Source of the DNA: Diploscapter coronatus
Taxonomy: Eukaryota > Nematoda > Chromadorea > Rhabditida > Rhabditidae
Assembly (NCBI GenBank): GCA_964036155.1
Contig: OZ038422.1
Span: 84,715,201-84,779,200, forward strand
Reading direction: 5' to 3'
Length of the DNA stretch: 64,000 bases
The notes below the pieces were generated by a model, which was not told the origin of the DNA, ran no database searches, and saw nothing but the letters and a program-made list of their open reading frames with translations. Numbering within the stretch: the first letter of the stretch is position 1; each line of letters opens with the position of its first letter. Of the stretch, positions 30,901 through 40,939 are shown piece after piece. The translations under genes were made by a program, and so were the position numbers.

Positions 30901-33900
30901 TCCATGAGAGGGTATCTAAATTTGATCTCAGAGATCTTGAAGCTGGATAATTTGGCAAAAAGTCGGGATCGAGTGAGATTCGAACTTTCAGCTACAATCG
31001 TTCGTTACAAATCGAAAAGCCCAAGGACCCCATCGCTACTCCAGACATGAACGGCTCGAGGAACATGACAGCGACTAATTCGATGAGCTCCATATTTCCA
31101 TCGGCTTTGATCGGGGGCTCTAGTCATTCGACGCCAGTGAAAAAGTGAGCTTTTGTGATGAAGATCAGTTTTTTCTTACATAATACAATAAATATCGCCT
31201 AAACCTATCTTATTGTTACGAAAAATATTCATTTTTGAAATGAATATTGATGAACATCGGCTTTTGCTTAATCAAAAATGGTACCATTTTAGCTCGACAT
31301 TGTCGAGATTGTTAGCAAATGGTAACCTCGCTGGTAGCGCCCCATCTCGGTTTGGTAACCACTCCCACGAGGAGCCAAATGGATCTTCATCTTCTCCTTC
31401 TACGCCAATGCACTCTCATACCCATTCGCAAAGCAGCTCTTACACTCAGAATGTTACCATCGATAATGGTAGGTTACCATTTTAATCGCCATTTAATACC
31501 AATTTATAGCATCACACTGCCGTTTCTTTATACCATAAACTCGCCAAGTAGTACGATTTTAGGTGTCCTGATGGGACAGTGCTCGAAGGACCTACAAAAC
31601 GAGGATTGGATCGATGGCCGAATGATCGGCGGAGAGCCGGGACCGGTAATTTTTGACGAAACTAAATTCACCACTTTATCACTACACCAAATGACCACCA
31701 ACTGTTGGAGTGAAAACCCCACGCAAATCATCACCGGAAAGCTTGCCGTGCAATCCTCAACGAGTTACTTTCACGTTTTTCCACGAAGACCACCTTTAGA
31801 AATAGTGTTTGCAGTGAAATTTTGCAAGAAAATGAAACTTTTTTCAATTTTCTAGTTTTCATCCTCAACTCTTCTAAGGGCGTTATTCCGACGACGAGGT
31901 TGGGCGGCAAACTTTCTGGCGAGTTTGTTAAAATTAAAAGTGACGTCATTAAAAAGATATTATTACTATTAAAAAAATAAAGACGTTGACTGAAATATAA
32001 ATACGACGTCACCATAAAAGTCTAACGCCTTTTAGGTCCCCCTAATGGGTACGCTTCCGCGAACGCCATCGGGGCGTCTGGTCGTCGGAAATGGCGATTC
32101 ACTAACAGCGTCATCGACGCCAGCTTCCACGATTTCCTGGAGAGGAGGTCGGTCGCTGTTCTATCTGCCCATCGAAGGTTAGATCACGCACATGGAGATA
32201 GAGGTTTTTGGCATGATGATATAAGGAAACGTATCCTTTAAATTTGAATATTGCTACAGCTAAATCATATCCTTGAAATGTTAAATGATAGTTAGGGCAT
32301 GGTGTAAGTATATGTATAATCTACTTAGCTTCAATTACCTCAACGCGCCTTAATATTACGTATTTTAAATAGTTATATTATTGGTTGAGAGGGAACGTCG
32401 ATATCCAAAAAAAAATTACGCTATTCGCCTTGTTTCTATTCTACGCTACTCACTATTTCGCGTCCAAATTCGATTTCTAATTTTCTGCTGCATGAACGTC
32501 GACGTTCCGTTTAATCAACGATAGCTGATATTAAACGATCAATAGTTATTGCTAGATTTTCTAAACCTTCGATTTTTCATATTAAGCATAACATGTAGGC
32601 ATGATTGAAATTAGATTATTCCCGTTGCTCAATGTAATTACCATGTGTGTGATCTCGCCTTTGCTTCTACTTTATCCTTGATCAATCATAGTTTTTCTGA
32701 CTTGTAATATTGGTTTTTAAGGCTGTGAATTCTCACCCCAAGTGGTATTCCCCCATAGAAGGCAGCCTAGCAAAGAATCATCCTCGACCCAGGAAATTCA
32801 GACTTCCCTATCCAGAACTAGCATTGATAATCAGGTAATAGATTTACAAAACAAACAGCCAATCATAATAAAGTGACCTTCGTGATTAAATTTCGGTATT
32901 TTGATGGAATAAGGCTATTTCATACTTTATCGCATGCATTTAAAGCTGATTTTCGTAAAAATTCTTTCCTAATCTGATGAAATAATGGATACTTCTGAAT
33001 TTGTCATGTAAAATAAAGGCTGATCTTCATCGAAAAATAAAATATTATGAAAAAATGAATTATTTGCAGAGTATGTCTCAAAGCGCAATGTCACGATCGG
33101 AGACTCCGGTTAACAATGGCTCAGAGCATAACGGGAACGGGAATGGATTTCATTGCCGACAGGAGTCTTTGGATTCGGCTTCGAAAAGAGCTTACGGGGG
33201 TCTACTTCATCAGAAACGGCCTAGTACGGTGGGTGGATTTCATTTGTTTTTCAAATATTTTTCTTAATTTGGACCATATATACCTTATTTAAAGGCAGAC
33301 CTAGGGAAGAAGGTTATCAGAAAGCTCGCGCGACCTATCTCCTATAATAGTTTCTATTTAATTTTTTGTCCCTAGCCTCAAATTTGCACAAGTTTTCGTT
33401 GCGTGTGTGCTCAGTCATAACGAAAAGTTCGCTCGTGCAGCCTACCCTTAGTATATTTTCTTCGTCTGACGAAAATGCTCCCTAGGCCCGTTTAAAGGCC
33501 AGATTTGACATATTTAGATTAAACATTGAATATTTTAGGCCTCTACCTGTTCATCAGGATCCCACCAAAATAGCTCCCCAGCTTTTCATTTGGCCAGGGT
33601 TGGTCTAGACGATGAACTACAGAAGCAGGACGGAGGCGCTAATTACAAAGTTATTAAGGTAAGATGACTCTAATTAAAATATCAATTTATATATAAAATA
33701 TATCTTGAAAATTGAACGATAATGTTAAGTATAACTATTTGCAAAAATTTCGTTAGTGCAAAATCAAATTTAAATTTAAAAAGATACAAAAGTAGTTCAA
33801 AAACGTCCAAAATTCAAATATATCAATGTATAAATTTGGTAAAAATTAAATTTCTATCTTAAAAAGCCCAATTTTCAGATCGAAAACGGCGATCGCATGC

Positions 33901-34658
33901 CCGAACTAATCTCTCGAGCTCTGGAAAAGCATTTAATGACTCACGTAAACGGTGACGAGTTTTGTCTCGTGCAACTTCTACCTGATGGAGGCGAATTTCA
34001 ACTTCCTGACAAATGCAATCCATTCTACGCCATGGCACCAGACCCAACTTCACCAATGCTTAATTTGCTACTTAGGTGCGTGGGTTTAAAAGAAAAGTTT
34101 CAAAATCAATCACTAGAGAATAGCTTCAATTAGATTCACTCCAGTTTTCCCACAAATTGTAACTTTTTTCGAGCTTCTCAGAATCTTTCTGTTTTCAACG
34201 CTGATTAAGCGCATAATGCTAGAAAACGCGCCTCCTCTCAATGGTAGCGTAGTGTAGTGTAGTGGATAAAGAGGTAAATTTTTGTCTTTTCTTCGATGAT
34301 AATCGAGATATTCATGAATGAAGAGAGAAGCTAGAAAGAAATTTAGTTTGTGGGAAATCCGGGGTATAAGATAAAATTTTTTATAGAGTCTCCACTAATG
34401 GGAAGAGCACAACCATCTAATAATTAGTAAATAAAATCTGAGTTTTTTTTTATTTAGAATGGATATTTTATAGCAAAATAATTAGTTTTGGGCAGCATTA
34501 TGTTAAAAAGGCTATTTTATTTGAAATAATAACTGTTTTAACTTATATATTTTAGAAAACGCCAACCTAACGCGTCCCCACACTTTGGACCTTCCGCTAA
34601 AAAGCTGAATAAAAATAAAAGAAGCAATTTACTCCGATGGTCCAGTGGATATTTGTGA
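24972..34658 (+). CDS. rgl-1: Ral guanine nucleotide dissociation stimulator-like exchange factor (RGL)
   Basis: Ras-effector exchange factor that activates Ral GTPases. Exon 1 (24972-25076) encodes WGEE...[10 protein letters not shown], the N-terminal signature of vertebrate RGL1/2. It splices in phase 0 across 2.6 kb to exon 2 at 27652 ([10 protein letters not shown]). A RasGEF N-terminal module follows ([21 protein letters not shown]; 27750-28860). The catalytic RasGEF domain spans about 29140-30660 ([41 protein letters not shown]). A Ser-rich linker follows, with several exons of uncertain use (31290-33235). The C-terminal Ras-association domain lies at 33880-34080 ([27 protein letters not shown]). 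The last exon ends LLRWSSGYL at TGA 34656-34658. Exons proposed at about 31562-31650 and 32036-32165 are weak and may be skipped. Confidence 0.88.
26160..26626 (+). promoter_or_regulatory. rgl-1: Candidate alternative promoter and first exon of rgl-1
   Basis: Inside the first rgl-1 intron, 26160-26410 is unusually G+C-rich for non-coding DNA here. It leads to an open exon starting with ATG at 26411 (a second in-frame ATG is at 26483) and ending in a strong donor ACT|GTAAGT at 26626. The exon ends in phase 0, exactly the phase needed to join exon 2 at 27652. The product would swap the WGEE-type N-terminus for a different 72- or 48-residue one. Inferred from splice phase and composition only. 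Confidence 0.5.
28559..28575 (+). repeat. (CA)n microsatellite in an rgl-1 intron
   Basis: About eight uninterrupted CA units, next to a GAAATAGT word at 28541. Confidence 0.85.
30150..30292 (+). mobile_element. MITE, TGGTGCTTAAACCTGGGAGG family, copy in rgl-1 intron
   Basis: Left end GATGCCCGCGAAATCTGGGA and right end CTCCCAGGTTTAGGCATCACC are inverted versions of each other. The interior (GAGGGGGAAAGAAG, TTTCGCGTGCTATTTCTCG) matches copies near 44830, 49005 and 63670. Confidence 0.75.
33290..33505. mobile_element. Possible short inverted-repeat element in an rgl-1 intron
   Basis: ACCTAGGGAAG near 33299 faces CTCCCTAGGCC near 33479 in inverted orientation. No second copy was found in the window, so this is weak. 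Confidence 0.25.
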
Positions 34659-34761
34659 TAAACACGATTTTTTGCAAAAATGCCGAATTTTTGAATTTCT
34701 TCAAATTGTGATATTTGTTGATTGATAATAATTTATATATACATGTATTTTCATTTTTATA

Positions 34762-35914
34762 AGGTGCGTCTCAAAAGTTTGGCCGCACCCCATATTTCCG
34801 TGATTTTAGAGACCACAACAAAAACTTGGGTAATCTAACTATAGTATAGGTAATCAGACTCGCTGAGAAATAATATGAGCATATTAATTACCGATGACCC
34901 TGTTAAACACCGCGCAAATGGCGGAAAATTCGATTTTGAGCTGTCTCAAAAGTTTGGCCGCACCTCGTATTTTTATTTTATATTGCATCACGCTATTGAT
35001 TTTTAGCGCTAATTTTATTTTTATAATATTCTCCATGCTCACTTTATCTAACTGCCAAGTTTCAGCCCGATCTGACTTTTTTGAAGAAAGATATGATTTT
35101 TCTTCTCGCAACACTTCCTTAACTATAGAAAATGGCAGTTTTGTATGGGATTTTGCAGAAAACTTTTCTTTAAAAATTCATTATACAAAAATGGATAGAA
35201 ATATCCTATAAAATCTTATAGATACTATCAGGCCATCAAATTGCGCTTATTTATTGCCTTGATTCATTGCCTGAAACCGCGTTGCTGTAGTATAACAGTG
35301 CTTCAAATATACGACATCGTTTTAACTCATCTTAACTATAGAAAATGAGAAAAATTTCAAGTGTTTTCGGAAAAGTCGTGGTCTGCACCTGTAGGATTTT
35401 TTCAGAGTCAACCATTATTTGATTTTGAAAGTCTATTGGTTAAGTTATCATGACATACCAATAGTTTCTGGATAGGTTAACCATTATCAGACTAACGAAT
35501 TTTTTCAGAAAAGTTTCCTGCAAAATCCCATACAAAACTGTCATTTTCTATAGTTAAGGAAGTGTTGCGAGAAGAAAAATCATATCTTTCTTCAAAAAAG
35601 TCAGATCGGGCTGAAACTTGGCAGTTAGATAAAGTGAGCATGGAGAATATTATAAAAATAAAATTAGCGCTAAAAATCAATAGCGTGATGCAATATAAAA
35701 TAAAAATACGAGGTGCGGCCAAACTTTTGAGACAGCTCAAAATCGAATTTTCCGCCATTTGCGCGGTGTTTAACAGGGTCATCGGTAATTAATATGCTCA
35801 TATTATTTCTCAGCGAGTCTGATTACCTATACTATAGTTAGATTACCCAAGTTTTTGTTGTGGTCTCTAAAATCACGGAAATATGGGGTGCGGCCAAACT
35901 TTTGAGACGCACCT
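34762..35914. mobile_element. Non-autonomous Tc1/mariner-like element with long inverted arms (IR/DR type)
   Basis: Two near-identical inverted arms of about 408 bp (34762-35170 and 35507-35914) flank about 336 bp of unrelated sequence. The element lies between TA dinucleotides and starts AGGTGCGTCTC. Each arm carries the same motif CAAAAGTTTGGCCGCACC twice, about 175 bp apart (left arm 34768 and 34943; right arm 35712 and 35887). Paired transposase-binding direct repeats inside long inverted arms are characteristic of IR/DR Tc1-like transposons. The arms contain matching 70-100-codon open frames that do not resemble transposase, and no DDE/D domain is present. Confidence 0.85.
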
Positions 35915-37018
35915 TATATTATATATGTTTAAGTTCTATAGTTCAAAACGAAGGCTCAATTTAGATTTTTCGATACTTACTTGTGTCTTTTAAATGCTGA
36001 GTTTCAGAAATTTCTATGCTCATGTTTTGCTCGATTTTTGATGTTTAAATCTAGATTTTTCTACGGGTTTTGCACAAAAAATCATCGAAAATTATATCAT
36101 AACACACATGTTATTTCAAAAAGGTGTTGCCTTTATAGCTCTTTCAAGATGAATTGTCGTACACTGTTGATGATATTAAAATCATGATATTATTTCAATT
36201 TCTTTGAAAATAAATGATCTAAATTTAATTTTTTAAGTTAGCCACTTTAGATAATTCCTCGGAAATGGTGATAAAATTAGATATTACCTAAACAAATATA
36301 AGTATTATAACAATTGAATTTTAAAAATATAATTGATGTTAGTGAAAGTTTATTTCGATAACGACCTGCAAAAATTGCTCTTTCGTATTTAACCATTTTT
36401 GTATTCCTGACCAGAGCTGTTTGGACTCGGACTCGCTAACATGACTGAATCCGGTCCATATCCCGATTTTCTGGGAACTTTCACTAGCTGTACTCTGGCC
36501 AATTTAATTATCCCTCTCAGATATATTACTTAAGTCTAAGAGATCTCAAGAAAAAAGATATTCTATCGATATCCGCTAAAAAAGTGATAAGTTTTCTCAG
36601 ATTTTCTCAATCCGCCGTCAAGATCTAATTCTCAGTCTTTTCCGACTTTTTACTTGAACTTATCTTTTTGTTTGCTAAAAGTTTTCTTTTCTCTCATCTT
36701 CATGTACTACCTCCCTCTTTTCTGACTCTCTCCAACTCGCTTCTTTACTATTTCTCTGCTTTCTTTGACTCTTTTCTCCTCTATTTAAATCGCGCTATTT
36801 TCTTTCTTTCATTCAATACTTTCGGCGCGTCTTAGGCTTGAACATATCCTAGAGTCTGCTGTAATTTTCAAATTTAACCACCCCAATTATTATATCACAC
36901 TTTGAAAATCTTGAAATTTCATAACATTGATAGATTTTCTATTTATTTTTGAAATTTGAATAAAATTTCAAACTTCCAGGTAACTTGCGGGTATTTTTCA
37001 TATCCTTAGGATTTGGAA
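35915..37018 (+). other. Intergenic DNA upstream of the N-methyltransferase gene
   Basis: No coding sequence recognised. Includes pyrimidine-rich promoter-like DNA at 36480-36830 with an ACTATTTC word at 36748, and splice-acceptor-like sites at 36979 and 37008 shortly before the start codon at 37019. Confidence 0.4.
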
Positions 37019-38317
37019 ATGTCGAAATCTAACGGAGAGATTCACAAGCCCAACGATTATGTGACGACGTTTGATCCAGACGCTTATTTTCAGCATTACT
37101 TCGGCAAGTACGTGATTTTCAGTGTTATTATTTGTCGCAACAAAGCTAACCTTCATCAAAATATTAAAAATCTCACGAAAATCAAGTTTTTCCGTACTGT
37201 TTTTAATTACATAAAAATTGGTCTTTATCAATATATATTTTTTTAATTTTATGAAGATAACTTTACTTTTTTAAAATCTCAGTAGCCGAAATGAGGCTGA
37301 TCTTCGTTATTTTCTATTAGATTTTAATGAAGCTCAGCTCTTCTAAACTACAGTAATCTCGATTCCGAACGTGATTTTTCTCTGAACGGCATTTGTCGGA
37401 TGACGCCTTTGTAAATGCCGAGTGACGCCAAACCACTTGAAAAAGCTTTTCTCGCTCTCAAAAGCCTTACGCAAAAACCCGCATTCGAAACTTTTATGTT
37501 CCTCTATTTATCCAAAGAAAAAGAAAGGCAAAGGTTAGTGGGGATCTCAGAAATGGGGAAATAACACTTAAAATGAGAGGGACACATCTGACCTCTTTAA
37601 TTCCATACTATTTCTTTTCCTTTGTACTGGAAGTTCGAGCTTTGTATTGTGTTTTTGCCCCAAACAATTGAATTCCGATCTCAAGTACTTAGCTGAGGAA
37701 GAGAAGTGATACTTACTTTGCGCTCAAAGCTAATTCTTTAAACCTCTGAAATCCTGGCACAATAAGAAAGTCTTATCATTGAACCAATTCGCGATGGAGC
37801 GCGTTTTCCAGAGCATCTTTGTCTTTAAGCCTCTCTTATCTCTCGCTATCTCCAAGAGATACTATTACACTAATTTTCGCCGAGATCAAAAAGTCCAGCA
37901 GCACAAAATCGGAGAAGAAAATCTGGTTCAACTTTCGTACGGAAATTAGGAAAATAATAAAAAACTTATCAAAAAAGTGGTAGAATTTACCAAAAAAGGC
38001 TAAAAATTAACACAATATGCTAATTTCAGGTCTATCGAGGATGGCACTCGAGTTTCTCTCTTCGCGCTTCCGGTTTTCGCCCATCTTATCGTTCAAACCA
38101 TGCGACCTAACGAAAGACAAACTCTGCTGGATATTGGTGCCGGTAAGCTTAACACAAAGATTTAGCAATTTATGAAAGTGCCTTGTATTTCCCACCTAAT
38201 TTTCGCTCTCCTCCAGCTTTCTCGTTTCCTATTCTTCTCCATTTCCACGCCCTCTCACGTCACTTTTCCTAGAGACATCTAGCTAAAAACGGGATATAGT
38301 GACAGGCGACTCTTGTA

Positions 38318-38415
<98 letters not shown>

Positions 38416-40176
38416 CATTGAGTACCGACAAATCATTCAGTAAAGATCTCGGCTTTCTCCTTCGCGATAATTTTAGCATATTTAGCATTGTTAGCTAAGA
38501 GATAGACGAAAATGAGAGACAAATAAGAAACGTGAAATATTGAAGGGGCGAACAGTTTGTGTGAAGTATAGGGTAGAATGATAATGTCAAATTAAATTCT
38601 CTAGGTTTAAACGCATTATTATTATTATTATTATATTCGTTAGGATACCGTACTACTTTTATTAGTAAATTTTTTGGAGATTACTGCAATTTTATATCAT
38701 ATGCTCTAATAATGAATATTTCTCTTTCATATGCGATTTTTAAATAAGATCAGAAAATATAGTTGAGAAACGATAGTGCATTGCTAGGAATTATAAAAAT
38801 GAATATTATATAAAAGCAAAAGATAAGGGTTATTGTACCTACTGTAATCTTCAGGGCCTACCGTATACTCTGCTCTGTGTTTTCGGGACGTCGTGAAAGA
38901 AGTCTACTTGACGGACTATGTCGAAAAGAATCTGGATCGAGTCAAGGAGTGGCTTGCGGGAAGTACGACGTATGATTGGAAACCAACGATTAAGGTTATT
39001 CTGAGGTATACTGTAAGATGACGTCATTATTTTAAATGAGCCTATATTTTTTCTAAATAACCCTTTCAAATTTTTAAAATAACACCATTTTTAGAACCGA
39101 AGGCGGCAACTTCCTTCAACAGGGTATCATTGAGACGTCGGAGGAAAAGGCGAAAGGCGTTGTAAAATGCGGCGGTATTTATTTCGCCGACGTTCATCAA
39201 AACCCAGTCGTGCCGAATATGGAGGGGCGACAGGTTAGCGCAGTTGGTTAGACGGAAGGTTTTGCATTATTTTCGACAAAAACCGATTTTTGAAAAATAT
39301 AAATAAAAAATTCTAGGTTGATATTATGTTTGCAAAAAAAAACTCTTTAGGTCGATATTCTGCTGACGATCTTCACTCTGGAGAGCGCTTGTCAAACCTA
39401 TGAGCAGTATAAGGTCTGCGTGAAGAATATGGTGGGTTCGAAAGTTTTTTTTTTTTTATTTTTCAAATTTTTAGATGAACCACCTGAGACCTGGAGGTCG
39501 TTTTATTTTGGGCTCAGTTTTGGAAGACGATGAATACAATTCGGGGAGATCGGTAAGTTTCAATTTGTGGATTTTTCAAAATTTGATTCTTTGCCGTACT
39601 TTGTAGCGTTTATCTGCATGATATTTCTTACGGATAGGCGCGTTTTTCGCGTAAAAGATTCGAGAGATAAGATTACCTTCAAATCGTCTTGTTTAAACAA
39701 TGTTGCGTGAAGTGGATGTAGCATAGGAAAAGTACAAGGGTTGGAGATCAAAAGAGACGAGATTTTTAGGAAAATATCAATTTGAGAGAGAGACGGATAA
39801 AATATCTTCCCACCTCTCCTAATTGACACTGGATTGACGTAAGAAGAATTCGGATTTCTCTGTTTCTTTTTTCACTCTTATATTTGTATACGTTCTATGA
39901 TAGGATCAACACAGAGATCAGTTGTAATGGAAAAAACGCACAAAATTGGCGTATTTCGAAAGCTCTTTGGCAAAAATATCTGCAAATTAGAGAATTCAAG
40001 AAAGTAGCCTATTTAAAAGCTGATCTTCGCAATTTCAGGTCATGTTTACCCTTCTGAACCTGACCGAAACTAAAATTCTGAACGTATTGGAGGAAGTAGG
40101 CATTGACATGGGCTCTGTCAAAAAATACGTCCTAAATGATGAAGGAGTCATGTTTTTAATGGCGACCAAGCTTTAA
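37019..40176 (+). CDS. NNMT/PNMT/TEMT-family amine N-methyltransferase (ANMT-like)
   Basis: Predicted SAM-dependent small-molecule N-methyltransferase; the family includes nicotinamide N-methyltransferase and the C. elegans ANMT enzymes. Starts MSKSNGEIHKPNDYVTTFD at 37019. Motifs in order: YVTTFDPDAYFQHYF (family N-terminus); SAM-binding motif I LLDIGAGPTVYSA, split by the repeat-bearing intron 38142-38854; VYLTDYVEKNLDRVKEWL after it; GIYFADVHQNP; DILLTIFTLESACQTYEQY; and HLRPGGRFILGSVLEDDEY. Stop TAA at 40174-40176. About 270 residues, normal for the family. Which ANMT paralogue, and whether nicotinamide is the substrate, cannot be told from sequence alone. Confidence 0.88.
38318..38414 (+). 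repeat. (TAG)n microsatellite, about 32 units
   Basis: 97 bp of uninterrupted TAG repeats in an intron of the methyltransferase gene. Read in other frames it gives meaningless poly-Ser or poly-Leu. Likely highly length-variable between individuals. Confidence 0.95.
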
Positions 40177-40180
40177 GTCG

Positions 40181-40305
40181 AATTCTGAAAGGTAATTAAT
40201 AAAGTAGTACGATTAATATAGAATTAAATTTCCAAGATTTTCTTAAAAGCACTACATTAATTTGATTTTATCGTACTACTTCTAATTAATGACCCTTTAG
40301 AATTT
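40181..40305. mobile_element. MITE, AATTAATAAAAGTAGTAC family, immediately behind the N-methyltransferase stop
   Basis: Left end ATTCTGAAAGGTAATTAATA with GTAGTACGAT following, and right end ATCGTACTACTTCTAATTAA then GACCCTTTAGAAT, are inverted copies. It begins only about 5 bp after the stop codon and contains the first AATAAA (40198-40203). A related element lies at 47403-47612. Confidence 0.75.
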
Positions 40306-40939
40306 CCTAAAAAGTATTATACCTTAGTTGTATAATTTCCTTTATAAAATGATCAAATTAGGGTAGATTTTATCCCGAGATATTTTTCTTGACTTCCTAT
40401 AATAGGATTTTCTATTGGAATGTTGCATATCGAATATTTTTCGACTTCTTGAATTCTCTTTCTTAGGGTCTATTTTCTAAGTTCTTATTTCATGGGTAAG
40501 TTTTCCCGATTTTGCTTAAACTTGAACGGTTAAATTTCTCAGAATTTCTATATTAGAAGTTGATACCCTAGCTTTCTCAGAAACGTCTATTTTTTCGAGC
40601 TTCTCTGCTCCCTCTTTTCGAAAATCTCTCGTTTATCGTTCAAAAAGGAAAAAAATCTAATCCACTATCCATCACATCACATTGCTGTGAAAGGGGACAC
40701 GCGCATTTTTGTGTTATGAGCTTGGTCAGTAGAAACGAAAGCATTTGAAACGAAAAGATTTAGAGAGACTCGAAAAAGTCAACGTTTCTGAGAAGGCTTC
40801 TATATTTACACACTTCATATGAATAAATGGTTTATTCTAATTAAGGTCTAAATTTATGATTTGATATGTAACAATCTGTAGAGTTAGTCGCTAAATCAAC
40901 ATAATTTACTGCAAAATTCAGTGATTTAGTAGTCAATAT
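40306..40939. other. Intergenic DNA between convergent genes
   Basis: No coding signal seen. A minus-strand AATAAA (TTTATT on the + strand at 40831-40836) about 105 bp beyond the stop of the next gene is its likely poly(A) signal. Confidence 0.45.

Noticed and set aside
34894..35782. Two identical open frames on opposite strands (MTLLNTAQMAENS...)
   Set aside because: They are the two inverted arms of the mariner-like element. The product has no transposase features and the codons are those of structural repeat DNA.
38279..38498. Poly-leucine and poly-serine open frames
   Set aside because: They are translations of the TAG microsatellite in an intron.
39231..39275. tRNA-like word GGTTAGCGCAGTTGGTTAGAC
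   Set aside because: It resembles a tRNA A-box and D-arm, but no acceptor stem, anticodon arm or B-box follows, and it begins at the splice donor of a coding exon.
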